From an uncultured Clostridia bacterium (lineage in GTDB: Bacteria > Bacillota > Clostridia > Oscillospirales > Acutalibacteraceae), in assembly GCA_947584595.1 (NCBI GenBank), contig CANPWP010000004.1, positions 31,994 through 95,993 on the forward strand: a DNA stretch of 64,000 nt, in the 5' to 3' direction. The notes under the pieces were generated by a model, which was not told the DNA's origin, did no database searches, and saw only the letters and a program-made list of their open reading frames with translations. This document shows positions 25,338 through 34,337 of this stretch, in pieces. The position numbers were made by a program, and so were the translations under genes. The first letter of the stretch is position 1; every line of letters begins with the position of its first letter.

Positions 25338-25369
25338 CAAAAAATACACCCGCAATTTTGCAGGTATAT
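25338..25369 (-). terminator. Terminator of the papain-type protease gene
   Basis: On the minus strand ATATACCTGC pairs with GCGGGTGTAT (two G-U pairs) around AAAATT, followed by TTTTTTG. It is about 25 bp after the stop codon. Confidence 0.8.
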
Positions 25370-25393
25370 TTTCATATGTAATATTTAATAATT

Positions 25394-27052
25394 TTATAAC
25401 ATATGTGCAAGGAAAAGCTGAATGTATGTTGCGTCTTTAACTGTTGACTCTCCGTCCTGATCGTAATCAGAATTTAAGTCTCTGATTACAGATGTTTCTC
25501 TTAAATTTGCCTCATAAAGCTGAATCATTGTAGCGTCTCTGACAGTAACATCATTATCCAGATCCGCATCACCCAATAAAGTAGCCTTTGGTTCTGTTTT
25601 AGATGAATTTTCAGCTTCTGCCTTAATAACCAAAGTTGCACCCATTTCATCATTAAATTCATCTTTATAAAGCTTTTTTAAATCATAAATTTCATTATCA
25701 AGCATTACATAGCTCTCATTTTCTGTGCTTTCATTAAGAAATAAATATTTTTGTGTATCAGCATCTCTAAGCCATTCATTAGTACCGAAGGTATTGTAAA
25801 CATAACCTTCATCTTCCATATTAAGATTTCCATTAATCTTTTTTGTATTAATTGTTATGCCAACTGCACCGTACCCTAAGGGTAAATCAAAACCGTTTGT
25901 ATCTACCGAAATATATCCCTTATAGTCAACAGTACCTTCTGCAAGCAAAGTCCACTTTGCTTTATCGGATTCAATCTTATGGTATTGTGCAGGAATATAA
26001 TATACTCTATAGTCTGCTCCAACAGATTCTGAATTGAAAATAACTTTGTTTAATTTATCATATCCGTCTGAAAAATCATAAAAATTAATGTACGACACTT
26101 CATCATAAAGAGTAAAATAGTTTATTGCGTATGTAGAGCCGTCCGTCTCATTCTGGTAGAGCTTTTGATATTCGTCTGATTTTTCTGCACTTGTTATTGC
26201 AAAACTGGGAGAAAAAACATCTGAAAATAAAAACACATCATCATAAGAAATCCAGATGTAACCTTTAAGAGGTCCGTATTCTCCCCAACTGTTTTTAATA
26301 AGCCATGCTCCGTTTGATTTCGGAGTCTTACCGCAGGAAGCAAAATTCACTTTAGAATAATTATCATCCCAGCCTACTATGCTGACTGCATGACCTATTA
26401 CTGATGCATTTTCATCATAACAATAGAAATTTAATAAATCATCGCTTGTATAACTTCCGTTTGCATTATAATTTGCCGTGACAGCACCGTTTTCCAAAAT
26501 AAGTTCTTTAATTCTTACCGGATTTGATTTATCTATATATTCAATAGAGTTTATATTATATCCTGCAAAAAACTGAGTATTATCATTCAAAACAGAATAG
26601 GGTCCCAGCCTTGAAATTAAATATCCCATAGAAATTTCACTGTATCCGCCTTCTCCTGCATTTCTCTGCCAGCCTTTTCCGTTTGGTCTAAACGTTGCAA
26701 AATTATCAAGATGAAAAGGCGATAAATTACTGAATGTAAAACCTTTTTTTAAAAATAGGCTTTCACAAGAAGCTATTGTACTAAACGCCCAACAGTTATC
26801 ACCATTTTGTTTTTTTACGGATGTTACATAACCCATATCTACAGAACTGTATTTTTCAGGCAAATCGTTTCCAGCCTTAAGCTCATCAACATCAATCGAT
26901 TGTGCATTAACATCTACAGAATGTTCATTAAGACCTATTTTTTCAACCTCAGCCGCATTTGCACCAAATGCACCAAAAGATAACATAAGCACACTTACAC
27001 AAAAAGCAGATATTATTTTTTTTAAGGGTTTTAAATGTACAAATTTTCTCAT
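25394..27052 (-). CDS. Secreted papain-family (C1A) cysteine protease with a dockerin
   Basis: The 552-residue protein has a signal peptide (KIISAFCVSVLMLSFGAFGANA). The mature protease region starts LPEKYSSVDMGYVTSVKKQ. The oxyanion Gln and catalytic Cys lie in KQNGDNCWAFST (Cys about residue 87), the His in SVIGHAVSIVGWDDNY, and the Asn in GAWLIKNSWGEYGP. A beta-rich region follows (about 290-480), of the kind seen after C1A domains in clostridial surface proteases. The C-terminus is a type I dockerin: DADLDNDVTVRDATMIQLY and DYDQDGESTVKDATYIQLF. The catalytic residues are complete. It likely sits on a cohesin scaffold; its substrate is not evident. It diverges from gpr. Confidence 0.93.
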   Translation of the reverse strand: MRKFVHLKPLKKIISAFCVSVLMLSFGAFGANAAEVEKIGLNEHSVDVNAQSIDVDELKAGNDLPEKYSSVDMGYVTSVKKQNGDNCWAFSTIASCESLFLKKGFTFSNLSPFHLDNFATFRPNGKGWQRNAGEGGYSEISMGYLISRLGPYSVLNDNTQFFAGYNINSIEYIDKSNPVRIKELILENGAVTANYNANGSYTSDDLLNFYCYDENASVIGHAVSIVGWDDNYSKVNFASCGKTPKSNGAWLIKNSWGEYGPLKGYIWISYDDVFLFSDVFSPSFAITSAEKSDEYQKLYQNETDGSTYAINYFTLYDEVSYINFYDFSDGYDKLNKVIFNSESVGADYRVYYIPAQYHKIESDKAKWTLLAEGTVDYKGYISVDTNGFDLPLGYGAVGITINTKKINGNLNMEDEGYVYNTFGTNEWLRDADTQKYLFLNESTENESYVMLDNEIYDLKKLYKDEFNDEMGATLVIKAEAENSSKTEPKATLLGDADLDNDVTVRDATMIQLYEANLRETSVIRDLNSDYDQDGESTVKDATYIQLFLAHML

Positions 27053-27162
27053 ATTAAAACCTCCATTAACTTTTCTATATAATTATATCAATTTAGTTTG
27101 TTATTGTAAAGAATACTTTAAAAAAAATAAACAATAATAAGCTATATAAAGAGGTGAAAGTT

Positions 27163-28047
27163 TTGGAATTAAGAACAGATCTTGCCATTGAAGCAAGAGA
27201 AATTGCAGGAGATGAAATAAGCGGAGTTGATTTTAAGGAATACAAGGAAAACGGACTTGAAATATCACGCCTTACAGTAAAAACTCAAAGAGCGGGACAG
27301 CTTTTGCACAAAGAAAAAGGAACATATATCACAATTGAGTTACCGCCTTTAACAGATAATTTTACAAACACGGATAAACGTCTGCAAACAATAGGGTGTG
27401 AAATAAGAAGACTGCTTCCCGTAAACGGACTTGTACTTGTCTGCGGACTTGGAAATGTTGAAATAACTCCCGACGCTTTAGGACCTAAAACAAGTGCACA
27501 GGTTCTTGCAACACGTCATATCACAGGCGAGCTTGCACGTTCAACCGGGCTTGATAAATTAAGACCCGTTGCGGTTTTGACAACAGGTGTTACGGGACAA
27601 ACCGGTATTGAGACAGGCGAATACCTTTTAAGTATCGTAAAAAAAATAAAACCCACCGCAATTATTGCAGTAGACGCTTTAGCCTCACGAAGATTGGAAA
27701 GACTCGGCTGTACTCTTCAAATTTGCGATACAGGGATATCTCCCGGAGCAGGAGTGGGAAATCACCGCTCAAAAATCAACAGCGATACTATGGGTATTCC
27801 CGTAATTGCAGTAGGTGTACCAACTGTTGTAGATGCCGCAACAATGGCTAGCGATCTTTTAAATATTCAAAATGAAAACGACGCAAACAATTTAAAGGAA
27901 CAGCTTTCTCCCAACGGCAGAAAGATGGTAGTAACGCCGAAAGAAATTGATTTGCTTATAGACAGAGCCTCAAGACTTATCTCAATGTCGGTAAATTTTG
28001 CACTCCACAAAGGACTTGACCTTGAAGATATTGCAATGCTTGTATAA
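27163..28047 (+). CDS. gpr: Germination protease (spore protease)
   Basis: GPR degrades small acid-soluble spore proteins at the start of germination; it is made as a zymogen in the forespore. The protein has RTDLAIEAREIAG, close to the zymogen cleavage region, then VNGLVLVCGLGNVEITPDALGP, and QTGIETGEYL, IIAVDALASRRLERLG and GISPGAGVGNHR, all standard for peptidase family A25. The GTG at 27154 lies within GAGGTG, which looks like the Shine-Dalgarno itself. I therefore choose TTG 27163, 6 bases further on, giving MELRTDLAIEA. Length is about 294 residues, slightly short of the usual 330-370. It is 14 bp before a GerA-type gene. Confidence 0.93.
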   Translation: MELRTDLAIEAREIAGDEISGVDFKEYKENGLEISRLTVKTQRAGQLLHKEKGTYITIELPPLTDNFTNTDKRLQTIGCEIRRLLPVNGLVLVCGLGNVEITPDALGPKTSAQVLATRHITGELARSTGLDKLRPVAVLTTGVTGQTGIETGEYLLSIVKKIKPTAIIAVDALASRRLERLGCTLQICDTGISPGAGVGNHRSKINSDTMGIPVIAVGVPTVVDAATMASDLLNIQNENDANNLKEQLSPNGRKMVVTPKEIDLLIDRASRLISMSVNFALHKGLDLEDIAMLV

Positions 28048-28061
28048 AGGAAATAAAAATT

Positions 28062-29459
28062 ATGCTTACAAATAATTATGAAAAAAATATACAAATAATA
28101 AAAGATACACTTCAGCCGCAGGAAAGTTTTGATTTGATTGAAAGAAAAATCGTAATTAAAAATCATAAGGCAACAATGTATTTCTCAGACGGCTTAACAA
28201 AAGATGAAATTGTAGAAAAGCTGATGGAGTTTTTCTACAAAAATGCAGAGGACAGCTTTTTTGAAAACGCAGAAACTTTTTCCGATTGCTGTGTTCCTTA
28301 TATAGAAGTTGAAGCCTCAGACGACGAACAAAAAATAACAACGGATGTTCTTTCGGGAATGTGCGCCCTGATGATAGAAGGCTTTAACAAAGCTATTCTT
28401 CTTGATACAAGAACATATCCCCAAAGAGAAACAAGCGAGCCTGAAAACGATAAGGTTCTGCGGGGAAGTAAAGACGGCTTTGTAGAAACCATTGTTTTTA
28501 ACACAGCACTTGTCAGAAGAAGAATAAGAGATCCGAAATTAAGAATCAAGGCTCTGCGTGCAGGTTCAAAATCAAAAACTGATATAGCAGTTTGTTATAT
28601 GGAGGATAAGGTAGATAAAAAGCTTTTAAATGAGTTAATAAAAAGAATTAAAAATATAAAAGCCGAATCCCTTACAATGAACCAGCAAAGCCTTATAGAA
28701 AATCTGTATCCAAATTTGTGGATTAATCCATTCCCAAAAATAAAGCATACAGAACGTCCCGATACTGCGTCATCAGCAATAATTAAAGGCAACATTGTTA
28801 TATTTGTAGATAACTCGCCCTCCGCAATTTTATTGCCCACATCTATTTTTGATTTGCTTGAAGAAGCAGATGATTTCTATTTTTCACCCGTTACGGGAAC
28901 TTACCTCAGACTTGCAAGATATTTTATAACAATACTATCGGTAATTATTACACCCCTGTGGCTTTTGTGCCTGCAAAATCCCGATTATGTTCCTGATGCA
29001 TTTAAGTTTATACTGATTGATGAAGCGCAAAATATCCCCATCCTTTTTCAATTGTTAATTATCGAGGTTGGTATAGACGGGCTTCGTCTTGCCTCATTAA
29101 ATACACCCTCAAGCCTGACGACACCCTTAAGTATTATCGGAGCGATCGCATTATCTGATTTTGCGGTAAAGTCAGGGTGGTTCAGCGGAGAAGCAATTTT
29201 GTATATGGCATTTGTAACTATTGCAAACTATACCCAACCCAGCTATGAATTGGGATACAGCTTAAAATTTTGCAGAGTTTTGCTTTTGATTTTAACTGCA
29301 ATTTTCAACCTGTGGGGATTTATTGCAGGAAATATCATAAACATTATTATTCTTTGCACAAATAAAACCATATCGGGAAAAAGCTATTTGTATCCACTTA
29401 TTCCATTCAACGGTAAAGAGCTTTTAAGAAAGCTTATAAGAGTGAGAACAAAAGAATAA
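28062..29459 (+). CDS. GerA-family spore germination protein (GerAA/SpoVAF type)
   Basis: The 465-residue protein has the hydrophilic N-terminal domain of GerA A-subunits (DGFVETIVFNTALVRRRIRD, KSKTDIAVCYMEDKVD, INPFPKIKHTERPDTAS, GNIVIFVDNSPSAILLP). Five or so membrane helices follow in the C-terminal half (ARYFITILSVIITPLWLL onward). Such proteins form nutrient-receptor or SpoVA-associated channels in the spore inner membrane. B and C subunit genes are not next to it, and the neighbour is gpr, which favours the SpoVAF-like branch over a full germinant receptor operon. ATG 28062 follows AAAGGAAAT. A strong terminator closes the two-gene unit. Confidence 0.9.
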   Translation: MLTNNYEKNIQIIKDTLQPQESFDLIERKIVIKNHKATMYFSDGLTKDEIVEKLMEFFYKNAEDSFFENAETFSDCCVPYIEVEASDDEQKITTDVLSGMCALMIEGFNKAILLDTRTYPQRETSEPENDKVLRGSKDGFVETIVFNTALVRRRIRDPKLRIKALRAGSKSKTDIAVCYMEDKVDKKLLNELIKRIKNIKAESLTMNQQSLIENLYPNLWINPFPKIKHTERPDTASSAIIKGNIVIFVDNSPSAILLPTSIFDLLEEADDFYFSPVTGTYLRLARYFITILSVIITPLWLLCLQNPDYVPDAFKFILIDEAQNIPILFQLLIIEVGIDGLRLASLNTPSSLTTPLSIIGAIALSDFAVKSGWFSGEAILYMAFVTIANYTQPSYELGYSLKFCRVLLLILTAIFNLWGFIAGNIINIIILCTNKTISGKSYLYPLIPFNGKELLRKLIRVRTKE

Positions 29460-29477
29460 ATATAAATTTAACCACAA

Positions 29478-29520
29478 ATGACCGCTGATAAATTTAAAAA
29501 TCAGCGGTCATTTTATTTTA
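29478..29520 (+). terminator. Terminator after the gpr-gerA unit
   Basis: ATGACCGCTGA (29478-29488) pairs perfectly with TCAGCGGTCAT (29501-29511), followed by TTTATTTTA. Confidence 0.9.
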
Positions 29521-29651
29521 TACATTGCCTAAAATTTCTACATTTAATATACTTTTTACAACGTTAAGTTATAAAGAAAATTTTTTATAAACAAGGTATT
29601 GTGTTTATGAGGATGTCCTAAATTTTATGTGTTTATAACAATGAATTGTAA

Positions 29652-30923
29652 TTACAGGTATTTCAATCCTGCTATTGCCAATTGAATAAAGGTTGCGTCG
29701 GTTATCGTAATAAAATTATCCTTATCGGAATCGGCACATTTTAATGAACTTTCCGACATTCTGTAATAGTTAGCTAAATAAAGTTGAATGTAGGTTGCGT
29801 CGGTTACATTCACTTCTCCGTCGCCGTTAACATCACCTCTAATTCCTGTGGTTGAATGGACATAATTTTCAAGTAACGGAGAACTGTCTACGCCGTAAAT
29901 TTTTTCGGCATAATCAAGTACACACCAACCGTTTTTATTATCATAGGTTGTATACCCCCATGTGTAGCCTTCGTTTTGTTTAACCTGTGTTACTCTTATG
30001 TAAGCGTTATAAGGAATTACCGTAATTCTTGAATTTGATGTTGAAGCACCGCTTCGCATATTAACTCCGCTTGCAGTGATAATAATATAAAATTCATTTG
30101 CATCTTCTTCATTAGGTTTTGATGATGAGCTTGTCCATGGTGAATATAAAAATTGGGTATTGTCTGTCAGAGCAATATAACCCGTTTTTCCGTCGTAGGT
30201 CGTTTTTCCCCAAGTGTATCCGTTATTAGTTACTTTCTCAGTAACTATAAATCCCATATGGTAATCAAGAGTAGCAAGCACACTGTAGCTAAGTCCGGGA
30301 CCTGAACGTAAATCAAGACTGCCCGTATAATCAACGCTTCTGTATAATTCTCCATCAAATCCTTCTGATGTAAAATCGCCCGGGTAAATATATCCCTGAA
30401 AGTTCCAGCCTTTCTGACCCGGATTATCATAATCCTCTAATGATAAGTAAAAATTAAGGTAACCATAGCCTGATTGTGACATAATAATTTTATCGCCCAC
30501 TATAGCTTCAACAACAGCAACGTGACCGCTTGAACCATATTGCCAACATGCAACCGCACCTATTTTAGGTGTTTTTCCGTATTTATAATAGCCGTGTTCT
30601 ATGTTATAATCGTACCATTCAGAAGCGTCATAATGGCATAAATTCGGTTCTTTTCCCAGTATTTCATAAATTCTGCCGTAAGCATAACAGGTACAGTTGG
30701 GCATTCCGTAACCGCAGTTATAATATATATTTTTAGAGGTATAATAAGCATATGCGCTTTCTGATTTAAAAGCAGGCTGAAATCTGGGTTTAATGCTTGC
30801 TGCGGCGTTTGCCTTAAATGGCTGAAATGAAGAAATTGCAATTATCGCAGCTAAAAGGATGCAGGCAAAACACGTAATAAATCTGTTGTTTTTTATAAGT
30901 GATTGTCTGCTAAATCTAAACAT
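29652..30923 (-). CDS. Secreted CHAP-domain protein with two SH3b repeats and a dockerin
   Basis: The 423-residue protein has a signal peptide (FITCFACILLAAIIAISSF...ANA). Residues from about 50 to 165 form a CHAP amidase/peptidase domain: the likely catalytic Cys is in NCTCYAYGR (Cys 77), the His in GHVAVVEAI, preceded by PKIGAVACWQYG. Two bacterial SH3 domains follow (LDLRSGPGLSYSVL and VNMRSGASTSNSRI, each ending in a GYTWGxTTYD segment). A type I dockerin ends it (DVNGDGEVNVTDATYIQLYL, DSDKDNFITITDATFIQLAI). CHAP-SH3 proteins usually cut peptidoglycan. The start ATG 30923 follows GGAGGTAGATTTT; the GTG at 30938 overlaps the Shine-Dalgarno and is rejected. It is divergent from the ectB-like gene. 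Confidence 0.93.
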   Translation of the reverse strand: MFRFSRQSLIKNNRFITCFACILLAAIIAISSFQPFKANAAASIKPRFQPAFKSESAYAYYTSKNIYYNCGYGMPNCTCYAYGRIYEILGKEPNLCHYDASEWYDYNIEHGYYKYGKTPKIGAVACWQYGSSGHVAVVEAIVGDKIIMSQSGYGYLNFYLSLEDYDNPGQKGWNFQGYIYPGDFTSEGFDGELYRSVDYTGSLDLRSGPGLSYSVLATLDYHMGFIVTEKVTNNGYTWGKTTYDGKTGYIALTDNTQFLYSPWTSSSSKPNEEDANEFYIIITASGVNMRSGASTSNSRITVIPYNAYIRVTQVKQNEGYTWGYTTYDNKNGWCVLDYAEKIYGVDSSPLLENYVHSTTGIRGDVNGDGEVNVTDATYIQLYLANYYRMSESSLKCADSDKDNFITITDATFIQLAIAGLKYL

Positions 30924-31124
30924 AAAATCTACCTCCACATAATTTTCTTAAAAATCAAAACAAAAATAGTATACATTTTAAATATACCATATATATTCTT
31001 GCTGTTCAAATGACAACACTGATATCATTGAAAAAATATTTTACAAAAATCAAATGTATAATTGTATAATTTAATAATTATATGACTAATTTATTTGTAT
31101 TTCGTAACAATTTATGGATTTTTA

Positions 31125-31153
31125 TTGACTTAAAGATGTTAAAAATGTAAAAT
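31125..31153 (+). promoter_or_regulatory. Promoter of the EctB-like aminotransferase gene
   Basis: TTGACT (31125-31130), 17 bases, TAAAAT (31148-31153), about 47 bases before ATG 31200. Confidence 0.65.
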
Positions 31154-31199
31154 TGAAATGTTATAAAATGATAGGTGTAGTGTGAAAGGAAGTATTTTA

Positions 31200-32462
31200 A
31201 TGAATACTGAAGCATTTACTAAATATGAGTCTGAGGTTCGTTCTTATTGCAGACATTTTCCTGTTGTATTCAAGAAAGCCAAAGGCGCATTTTTCATTGA
31301 TGAGAACGGTGAAAAATATATTGACTTTTTCTGCGGTGCCGGTGCAGAAAATTACGGACACAACAATGATTATATTAAAGAAAAGGTTATTGATTATTTA
31401 GTCCATGACGGAATTATTCACGCTCTTGATTTATATACAGAAGCAAAAAGAGATTTTATTGAGTTTTTTGAGACAAAGGTTTTACAGCCAAGAGGCTTAA
31501 ATTATAAAATTCAGTTTCCCGGACCGACAGGAACAAATGCTGTGGAATCTGCTTTAAAGCTTGCAAGAAAAGTAAAAAACAGGAGAACGGTCTGGGCATT
31601 TATGGGTGCTTTTCACGGTATGACATTAGGCGCACTGGCCTTAACGACAGATGTAACCTCCAGAGGCGGTGCAGGAGTTCCTCTTGAAAATGTTGTTCAT
31701 ATTCCAGCTCCTTATATGTTCCCTGAATTAGACGTAATAAAATATATGCAAACCTTGCTTGACGATGACCATTCCGCAACAGAAAAGCCTGCGGCTCTTG
31801 TAATTGAAACAGTACAGGCTGAAGGCGGTATTTATGTATATTCCGTTGAATTTTTGCAGAGCTTAAGAAAATTTTGCGATGATAATGATATTTTGCTTAT
31901 TGTAGATGATGTACAGGTTGGCTGTGCAAGAACAGGTACTTACTTCTCTTTTGAAAGAGCAGGTATTGTTCCCGATATGGTAGCCCTTTCAAAATCAATC
32001 GGAGGATTCGGATTTCCTTTTGCGTTGACTTTATTTAAGCCTGAGCTGGATATTTGGACTCCCGGCGAGCATAACGGCACTTTCAGGGGAAATCAGGTTG
32101 CAATCGTTGCGGCTAAGGCAGGTCTTGAATATATGCTTGATGAAAAGGTTGAGGAACAGGTTGCAAATAAATCATTAATTGAAGAAAAATTTATAAAGGA
32201 AGAAATTTTACCTCTCGACAGCAGATTAAGTTACAGAGGCATAGGTCTTGTTTGGGGGATTGATTTTGCAGAAATCCCCGATGAGAAATTCTGTGATAAA
32301 GTTCAGGAAATCTGTTTTGAAAACAAGCTTATTATAGAAGCCGCCGGCAGAAAAAATTCTGTTATTAAAACAATGCCGCCTTTAACAATTTCTGAGGAAA
32401 CATTACTTAAGGGTTTAAACATTTTAAAAAATGCAATAGCAGAAGCATTGAAAACACTATAA
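31200..32462 (+). CDS. ectB: EctB-like diaminobutyrate-2-oxoglutarate aminotransferase
   Basis: EctB converts aspartate semialdehyde and glutamate into 2,4-diaminobutyrate. The 420-residue class III PLP enzyme shows EVRSYCRHFPVVFKKAKGA, DFFCGAGAENYGHNN, QFPGPTGTNAVESALKLARK, GAFHGMTLGALALT, IVDDVQVGCARTG, the PLP Lys in ALSKSIGGFGFP, and FKPELDIWTPGEHNGTFRGN. These closely follow EctB. ATG 31200 follows AAAGGAAG; the GTG at 31182 overlaps that site. There is no ectA or ectC, so ectoine is not made from here. The next gene is an ATP-grasp enzyme, separated by a terminator. The product may feed a diaminobutyrate-containing metabolite or a reaction in the reverse direction (inference). Confidence 0.88.
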   Translation: MNTEAFTKYESEVRSYCRHFPVVFKKAKGAFFIDENGEKYIDFFCGAGAENYGHNNDYIKEKVIDYLVHDGIIHALDLYTEAKRDFIEFFETKVLQPRGLNYKIQFPGPTGTNAVESALKLARKVKNRRTVWAFMGAFHGMTLGALALTTDVTSRGGAGVPLENVVHIPAPYMFPELDVIKYMQTLLDDDHSATEKPAALVIETVQAEGGIYVYSVEFLQSLRKFCDDNDILLIVDDVQVGCARTGTYFSFERAGIVPDMVALSKSIGGFGFPFALTLFKPELDIWTPGEHNGTFRGNQVAIVAAKAGLEYMLDEKVEEQVANKSLIEEKFIKEEILPLDSRLSYRGIGLVWGIDFAEIPDEKFCDKVQEICFENKLIIEAAGRKNSVIKTMPPLTISEETLLKGLNILKNAIAEALKTL

Positions 32463-32508
32463 TACTTAATACTGATCTTTAATTAAGCAGGCGATTAGTA
32501 AAAAATAA

Positions 32509-32535
32509 AAAGCGGAGATTTATCTTCGCTTTTTT
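32509..32535 (+). terminator. Terminator after the EctB-like gene
   Basis: AAAGCGGAG (32509-32517) pairs with CTTCGCTTT (32524-32532), one G-U, followed by TTT. Confidence 0.8.
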
Positions 32536-32570
32536 AAAAGGGATATAAGTATTTAGGATATGAGGTTATT

Positions 32571-33584
32571 ATGAATTTAGGATATATTAAGAGAGTTTTA
32601 GGCGGAGCAAGCTTTAAAAAAATGTCTGAAAAAATTGATGCAATTCACGAAAAAACAGGCAAAAGTAAAGTAAAGTTGTTCTTTGATATGATATTTTGCA
32701 GTGTAAAATACGGAGCAGGATATAACGATTATATTATTTTTGAGTTTTATAATATGAAAGCTAAAGAGAGAAAAACATATCTTACAAGGCTTAAAAACAA
32801 AAAGCTTGTTACTATGCTCAACGATGAAAAGTATGCAAGAATTTTTGATGAGAAAAACCTCTTTGATAAAAAGTTTTCAGAGTTTATGGGCAGGGAGGTA
32901 ATTGACCTTGCAGATATAGGATATGAAGAATTTGAAAAATTCATTGACGGTAAAGATGAATTTTTTGCAAAGCCTTATATCGGCGAAAGCGGAAAGGGAA
33001 TTGAAAAAATAAAGGTTTCTGATTTTAAAGATACAAATGAGCTTTGGAAATATGTTAAACGTGAGGACAAAAACTTCGGCGTTATTGAAGAGGTTGTTGT
33101 TCAGCATCCCGATGCCGCAAGAATTTATCCCAACTCTCTTAACTGTCTGAGAGTTGTAACTCTGGTACACGACGGCAAACCTAATATTTTATATGCAGTG
33201 TTTAAGATGGGCAATAACGGAGGCTTTGTAGATAACCTTGAAAACGGCGGCCTTGCCTGTCATTTTGACCTTGATAAGGGTGAGATCATCGGTCAGGGTC
33301 ATACTTCTGCTCTTATAAATTATGACGCCCACCCTGCAACGGGCATTAAGTTTGTGGGATATAAGCTGCCATTTATGAATGAAGTTAAAGAAATAGTAAA
33401 AAAAGCAGCTATGATGCTGCCAGAGTTCAGATATGTCGGTTGGGATGTTTGCTTAACTCCAAACGGCCCTGCAATTATTGAGGGCAACGATTACCCTGCT
33501 TATGATTTTCCTCAGCTTCCCGACCCGGACAAGCCGAGAATAGGGCTTTTGCCTAAAATTGAATCATTTGGAATTAAGCTGTAA
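32571..33584 (+). CDS. Sugar-transfer-associated ATP-grasp family protein
   Basis: ATP-grasp enzymes join a carboxylate to an amine or other nucleophile through an acyl phosphate. The 337-residue protein resembles the subgroup named for genes near sugar-transfer loci (ATPgrasp_ST). An N-terminal helical part is followed by DEFFAKPYIGESGKGIEKI (nucleotide-binding region), EEVVVQHPDAARIYPNSLNCLRV, NNGGFVDNLENGGLACHFD, YVGWDVCLTPNGPAIIEGN with metal ligands, and DKPRIGLLPKIESFGI. No membrane segment is visible. It stands after the EctB-like gene in the same direction, but the intervening terminator means cotranscription is unproven. The substrate is unknown; a link to an amine made by the EctB-like enzyme is only a suggestion. 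ATG 32571 follows GAGG. Confidence 0.85.
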   Translation: MNLGYIKRVLGGASFKKMSEKIDAIHEKTGKSKVKLFFDMIFCSVKYGAGYNDYIIFEFYNMKAKERKTYLTRLKNKKLVTMLNDEKYARIFDEKNLFDKKFSEFMGREVIDLADIGYEEFEKFIDGKDEFFAKPYIGESGKGIEKIKVSDFKDTNELWKYVKREDKNFGVIEEVVVQHPDAARIYPNSLNCLRVVTLVHDGKPNILYAVFKMGNNGGFVDNLENGGLACHFDLDKGEIIGQGHTSALINYDAHPATGIKFVGYKLPFMNEVKEIVKKAAMMLPEFRYVGWDVCLTPNGPAIIEGNDYPAYDFPQLPDPDKPRIGLLPKIESFGIKL

Positions 33585-33624
33585 ATAAAATCAAGCTTTA
33601 GAATTAAGCTTAAATAAAAAGTGG

Positions 33625-33660
33625 AGCCGTAAATATTTGTTGATTTACGGCTTACATAAT
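33625..33660 (+). terminator. Terminator after the ATP-grasp gene
   Basis: AGCCGTAAAT pairs with ATTTACGGCT around ATTTGTTG, followed by a weak T tract. Just before it, GAATTAAGCT plus TAAATAAA occurs twice, around the gene's stop codon (near 33570 and 33601), a small local duplication. Confidence 0.7.
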
Positions 33661-33677
33661 ATTTTAGGAGTTTAGTT

Positions 33678-34156
33678 ATGAAAAGAAAAGATTACATATC
33701 ATGGGACGAATATTTTATGGGCGTTGCTATTCTTGCTTCAAAAAGAAGTAAAGACCCAATACTCAGGTGGGCGCTTGCATTGTAGATAAAAACAATATTA
33801 TTCTTTCAACAGGCTATAACGGTTTTCCGTACGGCTGTTCGGATGATGAATTTCCGTGGGAAAGAGAAGGCGAAGACACAAAATATAAATATGTGGTGCA
33901 CGCTGAGCTTAATGCAATTTTAAATGCAAGAGGTAAAAACCTTAACGGTGCAAAGCTGTATGTAGATTTGTTTCCCTGCAATGAATGTGCAAAGGCTATA
34001 ATTCAGTCAGGAATAAGTCGGGTTATATATCTATATGATAAATATTCGGATACAAAAGAAACACAGGCTTCTAAAAGAATGTTACAGTCTGCAAATGTAG
34101 AATGTAGACAACTTGTAACAGATAAAAAGAATATTCTTCTTGATTTTGAGAGATGA
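33678..34156 (+). pseudogene. dCMP deaminase (ComEB-like), broken by a one-base frameshift
   Basis: dCMP deaminase makes dUMP for thymidylate synthesis. ATG 33678 (AGGAG upstream) opens MKRKDYISWDEYFMGVAILA and SKRSKDP, the family N-terminus. The frame then ends at a stop near 33785, within LRWALAL. From about 33757 the family sequence continues in another frame: TQVGACIVDKNNIILSTGYN, FPYGCSDDEFPW, the zinc motif HAELNAILNA and FPCNECAKAI. One missing base near CCCAATACTC (the family would read DPNTQVGA) explains this. A restored protein would have about 159 residues, normal length. It is either a recent mutation or a sequencing error. Its last codons fall within the first copy of a 1.4-kb direct repeat. 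Confidence 0.88.
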
Positions 34157-34223
34157 TTAATATTGAAAAATGAGTGCCAAAGCTTTTTGTACTTTGTTAA
34201 AATTCATAAATATTAGAAAATAG

Positions 34224-34281
34224 TTGACAAATTAAAAATTTGGGTATATATTATTAACAGTAATTAGATATTTATCTAATT
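34224..34281 (+). promoter_or_regulatory. Promoter and operator of sdpRI-like pair, copy 1
   Basis: TTGACA (34224-34229), 17 bases, TATATT (34247-34252). Just downstream, AATTAGATA (34262-34270) and TATCTAATT (34273-34281) form a perfect inverted repeat with a 2-base spacer, a good ArsR-family operator placed to block the start of transcription. Confidence 0.8.
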
Positions 34282-34337
34282 AATTAAATAACTAAATAGT
34301 CTATGGTTGTATACTTTTATTGAAAGGAGTAATTTGT

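Noticed and set aside
25142..25375. 77-residue minus-strand open frame
   Set aside because: It spans the dispersed hairpin repeat and the protease terminator, has no good ribosome binding site, and its sequence looks like translated non-coding DNA.
31200..33584. Ectoine biosynthesis cluster
   Set aside because: Only an EctB-like gene is present; the neighbours are an ATP-grasp protein and a dCMP deaminase, with no ectA or ectC.
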